In this document: positions 52,850 to 62,063 of the stretch, piece after piece
How positions within the stretch are numbered: the stretch's first letter is position 1
Layout: every line of letters starts with the position of its first letter
Assembly: GCA_900541205.1 (NCBI GenBank)
Contig: UQIV01000007.1
Location: forward strand, 16,137 to 80,136
Direction: 5' to 3'
Length of the DNA: 64,000 nucleotides
DNA from: an uncultured Collinsella sp.
GTDB taxonomy: Bacteria; Actinomycetota; Coriobacteriia; Coriobacteriales; Coriobacteriaceae
Position numbers and translations under genes: made by a program
Notes under the pieces: model-generated
Databases searched by the model: none
What the model saw: the letters and a program-made list of their open reading frames with translations, nothing else
What the model was told of the DNA's origin: nothing

Positions 52850-53704
52850 TTAGTTGGCGGGCTGGAAGAAGGCTACTGCTACGGCGCCGGGGCCTACGTG
52901 GGTGCCGATGGTGGCGCCAATGGTGTGAACGGGCAGTTCGCCCTCGGTGTGACCAGCCCACAGTGCCGCGCTGTCCTCGATATACTTCTTGAGCACCGCA
53001 TCCGAAAGACCCGTATAGCCGAGCGCCAGCGGCATGGAAAAGTCGATGCCGCCCGCCTTTTCGACCTTTTGGTTCAGCAGGTTGCGGCCGTTCTTGGAAC
53101 CGCGCGCCTTGCCCAGCTGCACGATCAGACCGTCCTCGACAGCCACCACAGGCTTTACGTTGAGCAGCGTGCCCACGGCGCCGGCCGCAGCAGACAGACG
53201 ACCGCCGCGCACCAGGTACTCCAGCGTCTCGAGCAGGCCGATGACGACCACGCGGTCACGGACGGCCTCGACGGCCGCCGCGATCTGGGCCGCACTACGG
53301 CCCTCGTCCACCAGGCGCAGGGCATATTCGACCAGGACACGCTCGCCCAGAGTGACGTTGTTGCTATCCACCACGTACACGTCGCCGCCCGGCGCCTCGG
53401 CAAGTGCGGTACGGGCACTCTGATTGGTGCCCGAAAGCTTAGCGCCCACGGTAATAATCACAGCCTCATCGCCGGCCTCACGCGCCTCGGCAATAGCCTG
53501 CGAAAACGCGTACGGGTTGACCTGGCCGGTCTTGGGCAGCTCATCGCGCTCCACGAGCATCTCGTAAAAGCGCTGGTGATCGATATCGACGCCATCCATG
53601 TACACATCGGTGCCAAAGGTGACGGACAGCGGCAGAACACGCAGAGCGGGGTGCTCAGCCGGCGACATATCGCTCGCGGAATCGGTAATAATACGAATGG
53701 ACAT
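52850..53704 (-). CDS. DegV-family fatty-acid-binding protein
   Basis: This 284-residue protein is a DegV/FakB-type fatty acid carrier. It has IRIITDSASDMSP at the start, VTFGTDVYMDGVDIDHQRFYEML, LPKTGQVNPYAF, IITVGAKLSGTNQSARTAL and VVIGLLETLEYLVRGGRLS. FakB proteins hold a fatty acid for phosphorylation by FakA; no FakA gene is in the window. ATG 53704 follows AAAGGA. It lies 119 bases downstream of a MarR gene on the same strand. Confidence 0.9.
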   Translation of the reverse strand: MSIRIITDSASDMSPAEHPALRVLPLSVTFGTDVYMDGVDIDHQRFYEMLVERDELPKTGQVNPYAFSQAIAEAREAGDEAVIITVGAKLSGTNQSARTALAEAPGGDVYVVDSNNVTLGERVLVEYALRLVDEGRSAAQIAAAVEAVRDRVVVIGLLETLEYLVRGGRLSAAAGAVGTLLNVKPVVAVEDGLIVQLGKARGSKNGRNLLNQKVEKAGGIDFSMPLALGYTGLSDAVLKKYIEDSAALWAGHTEGELPVHTIGATIGTHVGPGAVAVAFFQPAN

Positions 53705-53823
53705 AGCGAATCCTTTCTTGCGCAGGTCCCGTGCAGGGAATTTTGACAGCAATGCCCCGGCACGGCATACGCGCTCAAACGGGACTATGCAGTTGTTAAT
53801 TGGAAACAAATGCCTTGGCGGCC

Positions 53824-54273
53824 TTAGATCTCGCGCAGGGTATTGAGAATCGTGCGCAGCGACGCATACATCTGCTCGCGCTGCTCCACACCCATAGCCT
53901 TACCGGTGGTATCGAGCACCTCGCGAATGATGCGGTCCGCCTCGCTCATGCTCTCGCCGCCCAGAGCGGTCAGGCGCACCGGAGCACGATACTTAACGGC
54001 GGCATCGCCCGAATCATCGACCTCGACGTAGCCACCCTCCTCCAGATGCGCGAGCGTACGCGAGACGGCGGCGCGGGTCACGCCTGCCATGCGAGCCAGG
54101 TCGGCGCCAGTCAGGCCGTCCTTGCTGCGCTCAAGATAGTACAGGCACATAACGTCGGAGCCCTTGAGACCCAGCCTTGCGCCCTCAGACGTCTTAATGC
54201 GCTGGATCTCCTTGTAGAGTCCGCTGATCAGTCCGACAAAGTCCTCGAAACGTGTCTCGTCGCTCTGCTGCAT
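53824..54273 (-). CDS. MarR-family regulator
   Basis: This 149-residue protein has a MarR-type winged helix-turn-helix: LGLKGSDVMCLYYLERSKDGLTGADLARMAGVTRAAVSRTLAHLEEGGYVEVDDS, with flanking dimerisation helices. It is upstream of and on the same strand as the DegV gene, and fatty-acid metabolism is a plausible target, though no operator is seen. ATG 54273 has only a distant ribosome site (AAAGG). It is possibly expressed at a low level. Confidence 0.85.
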   Translation of the reverse strand: MQQSDETRFEDFVGLISGLYKEIQRIKTSEGARLGLKGSDVMCLYYLERSKDGLTGADLARMAGVTRAAVSRTLAHLEEGGYVEVDDSGDAAVKYRAPVRLTALGGESMSEADRIIREVLDTTGKAMGVEQREQMYASLRTILNTLREI

Positions 54274-54376
54274 GGGAGACGACCGCCTTTCGCTTGCATA
54301 ATGCTAACGGGTAAACATCTTAGCCGTACTTAACGGCCGCCAGCCCTGCACGCCCTATTTGTTAACCCATCAACAT

Positions 54377-54417
54377 AAAAACCACCACAAAGGGGACAGG
54401 GACCTTTGTGGTGGTTT
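54377..54417. terminator. Family A palindrome, copy 5
   Basis: AAAACCACCACAAAGG pairs with CCTTTGTGGTGGTTT over GGACAGGGA. It follows the B3/4 gene stop on the minus strand. Confidence 0.82.
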
Positions 54418-54425
54418 GGGCCGAG

Positions 54426-55145
54426 CTACAGTTCCACGCGCGGGTTGTCGCGGGTCACAAGCGTCTTAACGACAACCGTCGCCCCCAGATACCGCTCGAG
54501 CAGATCGGCAAGACGGTCGATGGCGGCCCGACAGTCCCCCATTCGCTCGGGCTCTACGCACTCAATCGCCAGGAACGCATCGGCCGAATCGTCGGACAGC
54601 GCCGTGCGAACGCCGTCGCGCCAGTTCCAGCATCGGCATACGGCGCCCGCATCATCGATGTAGGCAAGCTCGCCGGGCAACGTCGGGTCATCCACTTCCT
54701 CGCCAAGCGGCAGGAACGCATCCCCGCCATCAGTGACCGCCAGGCGCAAATCGCCCTCGATAGCATGTAGGTCCTCGCCTCCGACGGGCAGCGCGTAGGT
54801 CAACGACACCGTGTTGTAGATGTCCACCGCGGGCGTAATGTGGCCCACCGGCTTGCCTTTGAGCACGCGTTTGAGCAGGTTCTCGATTGAGCAACGCACG
54901 CCCTTTTTGGTCTTGAACAGACGATAGGCCTCGCGCCATGCCTTGACCGGTGCGTTCTCGCTGATAGTGTCGCTGGTCAGATGACGCTCCGCATCGATAT
55001 TGGCGCGGTCGAGCAACGCCGCAATCGCATCCACGTCCTCTTGAGGAATCTGAGCCGTGGGCTTCATGCCCTCCACGACCACAACACCGACCGCTGCCTG
55101 CGGAAACAGCTCCCAGAATGAATCCTCGGCAATAAAGCTCTTCAT
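54426..55145 (-). CDS. B3/4-domain protein
   Basis: This 239-residue protein resembles the free-standing B3/B4 domain proteins related to the editing domain of phenylalanyl-tRNA synthetase beta. Landmarks are APVKAWREAYRLFKTKKGVRCSIENLLKRVLKGK and the block PAVDIYNTVSLTYALPVGGEDLHAIEGDLRL. Such proteins may hydrolyse mischarged aminoacyl-tRNA, but this is unproven. ATG 55145 follows AAGGGAG. It has a family A palindrome beyond its stop, and a stretch with palindromic fragments upstream (55180-55353). Monocistronic. Confidence 0.82.
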   Translation of the reverse strand: MKSFIAEDSFWELFPQAAVGVVVVEGMKPTAQIPQEDVDAIAALLDRANIDAERHLTSDTISENAPVKAWREAYRLFKTKKGVRCSIENLLKRVLKGKPVGHITPAVDIYNTVSLTYALPVGGEDLHAIEGDLRLAVTDGGDAFLPLGEEVDDPTLPGELAYIDDAGAVCRCWNWRDGVRTALSDDSADAFLAIECVEPERMGDCRAAIDRLADLLERYLGATVVVKTLVTRDNPRVEL

Positions 55146-55316
55146 ACGCTCTCCCTTCATTGTGCGCGCCCGAGTGAGGGCGCCTAAACAAAAAGCGCCC
55201 TTACAACGGCCACCTTCAAAGTCCTACGGTGCCGCCACAAGAGCGCTTACGCTGTCCCCATCCGGAGAAGGGGACGATATGTCAGGCGTATTGTAACCCG
55301 AGTCATCCACACGAGC

Positions 55317-55353
55317 AAAACCACCACAAAGGTGCCCCCTTTATGATGGTTTT
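55317..55353. terminator. Family A palindrome, copy 6
   Basis: AAAACCACCACAAAGG and CCTTTATGATGGTTTT form an imperfect stem with a small loop. It lies just beyond the pckA stop on the minus strand. Confidence 0.75.
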
Positions 55354-55368
55354 GAGTCTGAGGCGACG

Positions 55369-57039
55369 CTAGTGGCGGAGCCCCAGCAGGCCGCGGCCGC
55401 GATGACGAGCCTCGGCGGACACCTGGGCGTGCGGGCCGGCGGCTTTGACGGACTCGGGCAGGTGCGAGTACTTCTTCTCGAAGTTCTCCTCGAACATCAC
55501 CGCCAGGTTGTGCGCGGCCCCGTCGTAGCGCGCGGTGCTCTGCCAGTATTGGCGCGGCACTAGGATGCCATCGGGCACGCCGTGGCACGTCGTGGGAATG
55601 TCGACGTTAAAGATGTCGTCGTGCACGAACTCGCTGTCCTCGATGGTGCCGTCGAGGGCGCGCGCGACCAGCGAGCGCGTGTAGGCCAGCTCGATGCGAT
55701 GGCCCACGCCATAACCGCCGCCAATCCAGCCGGTGTTGACCAGGTACACACGCGTGCGGCCGTCTGCAATGCGCTCGCCGAGCATCTTGGCGTAAACCAT
55801 GGGGTCGAGTGGCATAAACGGCTCACCGAACAGCGAAGAGAACGTGGGCGTGGGCTCGGTGACGCCGACCTCGGTGCCGGGAATCTTAGCCGTAAAGCCC
55901 GTCACAAAGTGGTACATGGCGGCATCGGCCGTCAGGCGCGAGATGGGCGGCAGCACGCCAAAAGCGTCGCAAGTCAGGAACAGCACGACACTCGGAGTGG
56001 TGCCCATGCCCTTAGTCCACGCGTTAGGAATGTGCTCCACGGGATAGGCCACGCGCGTGTTGTGCGTGATCGAGATGTCATCGTAGTTGGGCTTGCGGTT
56101 CTCGTCGAGCACCACGTTTTCGCAGATCGCGCCAAAGCGGACAGCGTTGAAAATCTCGGGCTCGTGGAAGGCGTCCAGACCCTCGCATTTGGCGTAGCAG
56201 CCGCCCTCGATGTTAAAGATGCCCATGTCAGACCAGCCGTGCTCGTCGTCGCCGATCAGCAGGCGCGTGGGGTTGGCAGAAAGCGTGGTCTTGCCCGTGC
56301 CGGACAGGCCAAAGAACACGGCAGTCTCGTGCGTGACGGGATCCATGCTGGCCGAGCAATGCATGGGCAGCACGTCGTCCTCGACGGGCAGTAGGTAGTT
56401 CATGACGCTAAAGATCGACTTTTTAATCTCGCCGGAGTAGCCGGTGCCGGCGACCAGAATCACGCGTTCCTGGAAGTTGATGACCACGGCGGCGCTAGAG
56501 TTGAGGCCTTTGATGGCAGGGTCGCACTGGTACCCGGGTGCCGCGAGTACGCAAAAGTCCGGCTCGCCGGTGCGCGCAATTTCGCGGGCGAGCGGACGGG
56601 CGAGCATCTGTTTAATAAAGAGTGCCTGGCTGGCACGCTCGCAGGCAACGAGCAGTCGACGCGTGTGGTTGCGGTCGGCGCCTGCCATGCCACGGGTGAC
56701 GAACACGTCGCGCTCGTTGAGATAGTCGACGATTCCGGCCTTGATGGTCTCGTAGCTCTCGAGCGGCAGCGGGCGGTTGACGGCGCCCCAGGCAATCTTG
56801 TCGTGGACATCGGGGGTGTCGACGATAAAGCGGTCATTGGGGGAACGGCCGGTACGCTCCCCCGTTTCGATCACCAGCGCGCCGTTGGATGCCATGCGGC
56901 CTTCTTCGCGGCGGATGGCGTGCTCGACGAGCTCCGCGGCAGGTAGATCGACCAGCAGACGGGGCTGATTCTCGGCGGGATCTTCAACGAGCGTAATACC
57001 AAAGTTGGACAAAACTTCTGCAGGGGTAACACCAGGCAT
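55369..57039 (-). CDS. pckA: Phosphoenolpyruvate carboxykinase (ATP)
   Basis: This 556-residue enzyme interconverts oxaloacetate and PEP with ATP; in fermenting anaerobes it often runs toward oxaloacetate. It has VIETGERTGRSPNDRFIV at the N-terminus, the kinase loop FFGLSGTGKTTLSA (Walker A), LIGDDEHGWSDMGIFNIEGGCYAK as the metal site and NTGWIGGGYGVGHRI. Codons up to 57153 are not used: ATG 57039 has AAAGGAGG before it. The gene is single and ends in a family A palindrome. Confidence 0.96.
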   Translation of the reverse strand: MPGVTPAEVLSNFGITLVEDPAENQPRLLVDLPAAELVEHAIRREEGRMASNGALVIETGERTGRSPNDRFIVDTPDVHDKIAWGAVNRPLPLESYETIKAGIVDYLNERDVFVTRGMAGADRNHTRRLLVACERASQALFIKQMLARPLAREIARTGEPDFCVLAAPGYQCDPAIKGLNSSAAVVINFQERVILVAGTGYSGEIKKSIFSVMNYLLPVEDDVLPMHCSASMDPVTHETAVFFGLSGTGKTTLSANPTRLLIGDDEHGWSDMGIFNIEGGCYAKCEGLDAFHEPEIFNAVRFGAICENVVLDENRKPNYDDISITHNTRVAYPVEHIPNAWTKGMGTTPSVVLFLTCDAFGVLPPISRLTADAAMYHFVTGFTAKIPGTEVGVTEPTPTFSSLFGEPFMPLDPMVYAKMLGERIADGRTRVYLVNTGWIGGGYGVGHRIELAYTRSLVARALDGTIEDSEFVHDDIFNVDIPTTCHGVPDGILVPRQYWQSTARYDGAAHNLAVMFEENFEKKYSHLPESVKAAGPHAQVSAEARHRGRGLLGLRH

Positions 57040-57180
57040 GGGGCCTCCTTTAAAAACGCGACACGTGGACGCGGCGCGCACTTTACTCACGTAAAGCCCG
57101 TTGTACCCGATATGCAAAAACGTTTTTGCGGCAAGGGCGGCAAGCCCGCCCAACGGTCAAAAATCGCAGGCAAGCGGCCC

Positions 57181-57317
57181 AGTCATTGGGGACGTTCTTA
57201 AACAACTAGTCATTGGGGACACTCTTGAACAGGCAACATTCAAGGAGTGTCCCCGGATGCCGGCACTTAGAGACGTTCCCAAAGTGCCGGCACATAAGGA
57301 ACGTCCCTAAGTGCCGA
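57181..57317. repeat. Family D repeat block, copy 3
   Basis: The block has GTCATTGGGGACGTTCTTAA twice in variant form, a hairpin from 57215-57229 with 57239-57254 (GGGGACACTC pairing with GAGTGTCCCC), and a second hairpin from 57259-57268 with 57282-57291 (GCCGGCACTT pairing with AAGTGCCGGC). It lies between pckA and the lactate permease gene; the far end overlaps the last codons of that gene. Confidence 0.65.
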
Positions 57318-58889
57318 CTACAGCGGCAGGTTTTGGCCGAGCATGGCTATGGCGCTCATCAGGACCAGCATGCCGGCAGCGTAGGGCAGCACGGCGCCTA
57401 GGAGCTCGGCATCCCTGCCGCGCACGTGGACGGCAGCCAGACCAATCGCGAGCGTCTGCGGAGAGATCATCTTACCGGCGGCGACGCCCAGGGCGTTCAA
57501 CGCGACCATCCAGTAGTCGCTCACACCCAGCGCAGTGGCAGCCTGGCTCTGAATGGGGCCAAACAGCATGCCCGAAGATGTGCCCGAACCGGTCACGAAC
57601 GCACCGACCGCACCGATCCACGGAGCCAGAATCGGGTACAGGCCGCCGGCGACCGCAATGCAAAACGCACTGATCGACGAAATCATGCCGGCATAGCCCA
57701 TCACCTTGGCGCAGCCCAGCACCGAAAGCATGGTGATAACCGTCGGCGTCATCTGCTTGACGGTCGCGGCCAGCACCTCGCCCATCATGCGCGGCGAAGC
57801 ACCCTGAATGGCGCCGCCGACAAACGCCGCCAGAAAAATCCAGACACCTGGCGTGTTGATCCACGAAAACGTAAGCGTACCGGGATTCTCACCGCAATAC
57901 ACCTGCACGTGGCTCGCAAACGGCGCGAGCGCAGCATGCACGGCGGGTACCAGGTTAGACGTGCCCAGCAGCAACACAAAGATCAGGATGAAGCACGACC
58001 AGGCCGAAAGCGCCGACTTAACGGTGAGCTTCTTCCCCGCCTCGATATTCATGTGGAAGCGCGCATCCAAGTGGCCGGACTTCTCGGCACGCATGGCAAG
58101 CGCGGCGGTCAGCGCGAGCGAAACGATAGATCCTACGACCACGGCCAGCTCGGGACCCACAAACATGGCAACGACCAAAGCCGCGCCGACAAACGACACG
58201 CCGGAGAGCAACGCCACGCCGGCAACGCCGTTCAGGCGCTCTGCAACGCTTGCAACATTGCCCTGATCATCGGCAACACGACCCGCAACCAGCACGATAA
58301 GCAGCGGCATCGCCACAAAGAAGGGCGCGAGCTGCACCAGCTGAATGGTAGCCAAATGCAGGGAATCCAGGCCCACCAGGTCGGCAACGGACACCGTGGG
58401 AATGCCGATAGAGCCGTAGGGCGTGGGCACACCGTTGGCTAGCAGGCAGATCAGCACGGCAGGCACGGCCTCAAAACCCAGGCCCGCGAGCATGCCGGCA
58501 GGAATGGCGACGGCAGTGCCAAAACCGGCCATGCCCTCCATAAAGCCACCGAAGCACCAAGCCACGAGCAGCGCCAGCAGACGGCGGTCGCTGCTGATGG
58601 AGGTGATCATGCTGCCGATCACGTCCATGGCGCCCGTGCGAACGCACAGGTTATACGTGAATACCGCGGCGATAATCACCAGGACGATGGGCCACAGGGC
58701 CATCAAAAAGCCTTCGAGCGAGGCGGTCGCGATCTGCGCTGCCGGCAGGTGCCACCATGCGAAGGCGAGCAAGCACGAAAGGACAAACGATCCGATAGCG
58801 GCCTTCCAAGCTGGCCATTTAAAGCACAGCAGCATCACGACCAGCCAAATAATCGGCACAAGAGCCAGTAAGAATGCGGCGACGTCCAT
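57318..58889 (-). CDS. L-lactate permease family transporter
   Basis: This 523-residue protein is a LctP-family transporter with about 13 hydrophobic segments. Conserved parts include GFMEGMAGFGTAVAIPAGMLAGLGF, ANGVPTPYGSIGIPTVSVADLVGL, GAFVTGSGTSSGMLFGPIQSQAA and LNALGVAAGKMISPQTLAIGLAA. It should move lactate or glycolate across the membrane, in keeping with a fermenter. ATG 58889 follows AAGGAG. A dyad (TTGAAC, GTTCAA) lies about 110 bases upstream. Confidence 0.92.
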   Translation of the reverse strand: MDVAAFLLALVPIIWLVVMLLCFKWPAWKAAIGSFVLSCLLAFAWWHLPAAQIATASLEGFLMALWPIVLVIIAAVFTYNLCVRTGAMDVIGSMITSISSDRRLLALLVAWCFGGFMEGMAGFGTAVAIPAGMLAGLGFEAVPAVLICLLANGVPTPYGSIGIPTVSVADLVGLDSLHLATIQLVQLAPFFVAMPLLIVLVAGRVADDQGNVASVAERLNGVAGVALLSGVSFVGAALVVAMFVGPELAVVVGSIVSLALTAALAMRAEKSGHLDARFHMNIEAGKKLTVKSALSAWSCFILIFVLLLGTSNLVPAVHAALAPFASHVQVYCGENPGTLTFSWINTPGVWIFLAAFVGGAIQGASPRMMGEVLAATVKQMTPTVITMLSVLGCAKVMGYAGMISSISAFCIAVAGGLYPILAPWIGAVGAFVTGSGTSSGMLFGPIQSQAATALGVSDYWMVALNALGVAAGKMISPQTLAIGLAAVHVRGRDAELLGAVLPYAAGMLVLMSAIAMLGQNLPL

Positions 58890-58992
58890 GGGTAGAAGCT
58901 CCTTGGTGCCGCTTGGGCGGCATCGGGGGGTCACAAAACTTCAACAGGATACCGCACGTTTACCGACAAATTACAGCCGCCTGCCGAAAATA

Positions 58993-59009
58993 TTGAACAA
59001 TCCGTTCAA
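58993..59009. promoter_or_regulatory. Dyad between lactate permease and flippase genes
   Basis: TTGAAC (58993-58998) and GTTCAA (59004-59009) form an inverted repeat with a five-base gap. The region is the divergent promoter, and a -10-like TATACT lies at 59035-59040 for the plus-strand gene. A regulator site is possible. Confidence 0.35.
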
Positions 59010-59068
59010 AAACACGAGCGAACACCGTCGCGTCTATACTAGAGCGCAGCAATAGAAAGGACTCCGCT

Positions 59069-60652
59069 TTGAGCATCACGCCCCTCGATAGCATTCGCCA
59101 CGCCATCGCCCGCCGCAACGGCATCTCCAACCCCGCTGCATCGAGAGACGGCGCTGCGAAGGCCCAGGGCGGCCGCATCGAGAACGGCCTCTTCCCTGCC
59201 TCGCACACTGCCGAGGAACTCGCGCGCATCCAAGAGCTGAGTCAGCGCAACGCCGGCGGGCCCGATAGCAGCCAGGCCACGCGCCGTCGCCGGCGCGAAC
59301 GCGATCGGGAGCCCGGCCCCGTCCGCCGCATGGTCAACGCTTGGTGGAACCGTCTGCTCGGCGCCGTCTACGGCGGCGGCTTCTCCATGCAGGAAGCGGA
59401 ATACGAGGAGCACGCCACCAGTCGCGACTATCTTTGGAACACCCTCGGCACCGCCGTGTGGGGCTTGGCGTTTCCGCTGCTCACCATCGTGTCTACGCAG
59501 CTCGTGGGCGCCGAAGAAGCAGGCAAATTCTCCATCGCCTTTGTCACCGGCACGCTCATCATGATCGCGTGCAACTACGGCGTGCGCAATTTCCAGGTCT
59601 CGGACATCGACGAAAAGACGTCCTTTGCCTCCTACCAGCTCAACCGCTGGCTTTGCGGAGCGCTCGCCCTAGGCTGCGGCCTCATGTACAGCAGCGCCCG
59701 CGGCTATGACGCGCAGATGGCCACGATCGGCCTGGGCGTCTACCTGTATAAGGTCATCGACGGCATCGCCGACGTGTACGAGGGCCGCCTGCAGCAGGCC
59801 GACAAGCTCTACCTGGCCAGCATGAGCCAAACGCTACGCTCCGTCGGCGTCATCGCGGTCTTTAGCGTGGCACTGTTCCTCACGCGCAGCATGCCCATCG
59901 CGGCCATGGCCATGGGCATTGCCGCGATTGCCTCGCTCGTGCTGGTCACCGCCCCGCTCGCCCTGCTCGAGACCGAAAAATCGCGCCGCGTGAGCCTGCG
60001 CGAGGTCGGCCACCTGTTTGTCCAGTGCGCCCCGCTCTTTGGAGCACTGTTCCTGTTCAACCTTATTGAGAGCATGCCCAAGTTTGTGATGGAAGGAACA
60101 CTGGCCTACAAATACCAGCTGTACTTTAATGCCCTGTTTTTTCCAGCTCAGGCTATTCTGTTGAGCATTGGATTTGTCTATAAACCGCAGCTCCTGCGCT
60201 TGTCGAGCATTTGGGCTAATCCTCGCAAGCGTCGTCGCTTTGACCTGATTATTGTTGCCGTTATGGCGCTGATCGTGGTCATCACCGGCGTGTGCGCCGC
60301 ATTTATGGCAGGTCCCGGTATTCCCCTCATGAGCTTTATGTACGGCCTCAGCTTTGAACGCTACCGTACGCTGGCGCTGCTGATGGTCGTCGCCGGCGGC
60401 GTCACCGCGGCCATCGATTTTATCTACGCCATCATCACGGTGCTGCGCCACGCTGGAGACGTCACCAAGATCTACCTGATCTGCTTCGCCGTAAGCGTGG
60501 TGCTGCCGGTGATCCTGATTAAGCTGCTGGGTCTGATGGGCGCTGTGGTGAGCTACCTAGCCATCATGGCCCTACTCCTGGTGCTGCTGATAATCGAGTA
60601 CGCCCACATCCGCCAACGCATCGAGCGCGACCGCAACCCGTACGGAGCCTAA
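59069..60652 (+). CDS. Polysaccharide flippase (MOP/Wzx-like)
   Basis: This 527-residue protein has an N-terminal cytoplasmic part of about 110 residues rich in Arg and Pro, then about 12 hydrophobic segments (from YLWNTLGTAVWGLAFPLLTIV). The layout fits the MOP/Wzx group that moves lipid-linked oligosaccharides across the membrane; LYFNALFFPAQAILLSIGFVYKPQL and the ending helix are typical. The start is TTG 59069 with AAAGGA upstream. It may serve the glycan locus at 4118-13461, but the distance makes that an inference. It could equally serve another glycan. Confidence 0.8.
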   Translation: MSITPLDSIRHAIARRNGISNPAASRDGAAKAQGGRIENGLFPASHTAEELARIQELSQRNAGGPDSSQATRRRRRERDREPGPVRRMVNAWWNRLLGAVYGGGFSMQEAEYEEHATSRDYLWNTLGTAVWGLAFPLLTIVSTQLVGAEEAGKFSIAFVTGTLIMIACNYGVRNFQVSDIDEKTSFASYQLNRWLCGALALGCGLMYSSARGYDAQMATIGLGVYLYKVIDGIADVYEGRLQQADKLYLASMSQTLRSVGVIAVFSVALFLTRSMPIAAMAMGIAAIASLVLVTAPLALLETEKSRRVSLREVGHLFVQCAPLFGALFLFNLIESMPKFVMEGTLAYKYQLYFNALFFPAQAILLSIGFVYKPQLLRLSSIWANPRKRRRFDLIIVAVMALIVVITGVCAAFMAGPGIPLMSFMYGLSFERYRTLALLMVVAGGVTAAIDFIYAIITVLRHAGDVTKIYLICFAVSVVLPVILIKLLGLMGAVVSYLAIMALLLVLLIIEYAHIRQRIERDRNPYGA

Positions 60653-60733
60653 TTAGCTGCCCCCGGTCACCGGAATTTGCGATGGAATCGCCCCGGCTGG
60701 GGTCTCGTTGCGAACAATATGCATCACGCAAAA

Positions 60734-60856
60734 CTAAGTGAGTAGACTTTTACCGAATCCCGCACCACACCGACAAAGCACAAGTCCGTGACCTGCGGTT
60801 TTATTGAGGCAAATATGTTGGGTGCTCGGCATTTCCAAAAAAGTCTACTCACTTAG
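60734..60856. repeat. 18-bp inverted repeat flanking 87 bases
   Basis: Bases 60734-60751 (CTAAGTGAGTAGACTTTT) are the exact reverse complement of 60839-60856. The 87-base interior has no clear frame or tRNA-like fold. The layout is like that of a small non-autonomous element (a MITE) or two REPs in opposite orientation (a BIME). Confidence 0.7.
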
Positions 60857-60870
60857 CCAGCGGGCAACCA

Positions 60871-60905
60871 AATGATTATTTAATCCCCGTCCGAGAGAAG
60901 TCAAT
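60871..60905. repeat. Family C palindrome, copy 2
   Basis: AATGATTATTTAATCCCCGT, CCGAGAGAAGTCAATT matches the 48139-48172 copy in its centre (TTAATCCCCGTCC) but the stem is weaker. Confidence 0.5.
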
Positions 60906-60970
60906 TAGCGGGCAGAAGGGCAAATGTAGTCAAAAAAGCCCCGTCCCAAATTAGCTACCGCTTGCACCGA

Positions 60971-61810
60971 TTATTCGCCCGGGTTGATGTTCGCGTAGAA
61001 CTCCGCCCCGTCGTCCAGGCGCAGGATGCCCACGCGACCGAACTCGGAGCCGGTGGCGGCAGCGCAGTCGATATCGATGCGATCGGGCACGCCGGCAGTG
61101 TCCTCGCCGCCCAAGCGCACGATCTGCCCGCGTCCCGATTCCTCATCGAGCCCCGCCAGACCACCGACCTCGCAATAGCGCCCGAGCGACACCGTGGGCG
61201 TGTGACCGCTCACCACGACCGGACCCTTGCCCTCGGCAGAAAGCAGCCCGGTCGGCACATCCCAATAGCCGTGACGAATCCACAGCAGGTCATCGGACGA
61301 CTGCACCGCGAGCATCTGCTGCAGCAGCTCGCGATCGGCATCCACCGCTCCGACGCCATCGACACAATCGACGCCATGCTCAAGCAAAAACGCGCGCGCC
61401 GCCTTCATCTCGATTCCAGCATGTACCAGCAGATACGGGCGCTCCTCGGTCTCGACCACCGCGTAGAGCGGCAGCGCGGCCATCCATCGCACGAGCTCCT
61501 CGTATGCCTCAAATTCCATGTCGTTGAGCTGCTCGCGCGTCGTCCAGCCACCGTTGATATCCCAGGTCTCGGCATCGAGCGAATCCTGGCCAATGATGGC
61601 ATCGAGCATGATCTGCTCGTGATTACCCTTGAGCACGCGAGCGTTGGGCAGCGAGCGCACGAGCTTAATAACGCCGACCGGATCGGGCCCGCGATCGATC
61701 ATGTCGCCCAGCACGTACAGTGTGTCGTCGGACGTCAACGAGATATTAGACAGGGCCTCGTCAAGCGCACGCACGTGCCCGTGAGCATCAGATGTCACAT
61801 AGATCGCCAT
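60971..61810 (-). CDS. Metallophosphatase (PPP-type)
   Basis: This 279-residue protein has all the metal-site motifs of PPP phosphoesterases: SDAHGHV (DxH), LGDMIDRGPDP (GDxxDRG), LKGNHEQIM (GNHE), LLVHAG and VSGHTPT. It is close to the bacterial serine/threonine phosphatase or diadenosine tetraphosphatase type. It lacks a signal peptide and is cytosolic. ATG 61810 follows AAGGAGAGG. Monocistronic. Substrate unknown. Confidence 0.88.
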   Translation of the reverse strand: MAIYVTSDAHGHVRALDEALSNISLTSDDTLYVLGDMIDRGPDPVGVIKLVRSLPNARVLKGNHEQIMLDAIIGQDSLDAETWDINGGWTTREQLNDMEFEAYEELVRWMAALPLYAVVETEERPYLLVHAGIEMKAARAFLLEHGVDCVDGVGAVDADRELLQQMLAVQSSDDLLWIRHGYWDVPTGLLSAEGKGPVVVSGHTPTVSLGRYCEVGGLAGLDEESGRGQIVRLGGEDTAGVPDRIDIDCAAATGSEFGRVGILRLDDGAEFYANINPGE

Positions 61811-62063
61811 GGTACGCCTCTCCTTGCATTGCGGCCGAAGCCCGGCGCCGCAACTAAAACTTCAAGTTGAACTTAAACGTTACCCATTGTACTCCGTTGC
61901 AATAAAGCTGGAAAGGGTTTCCGAGCAGAGGCAAAGACGACTGCCGTCTATGACGATATCGCGCACGCCCGCAGTCCAACCCCATAAACCCACCATCTTT
62001 GGGTACAAATAACCGCAGACAACTGACCGTGCCACGCCAACCACCCAGGAGCGGACACCATCC

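Larger units (their letters stand above)
60653..60970. other. Repeat-containing gap after flippase gene
   Basis: This stretch of about 320 bases contains an 18-bp inverted repeat (60734-60856), a family C palindrome (60871-60905) and no supported gene. Confidence 0.6.
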
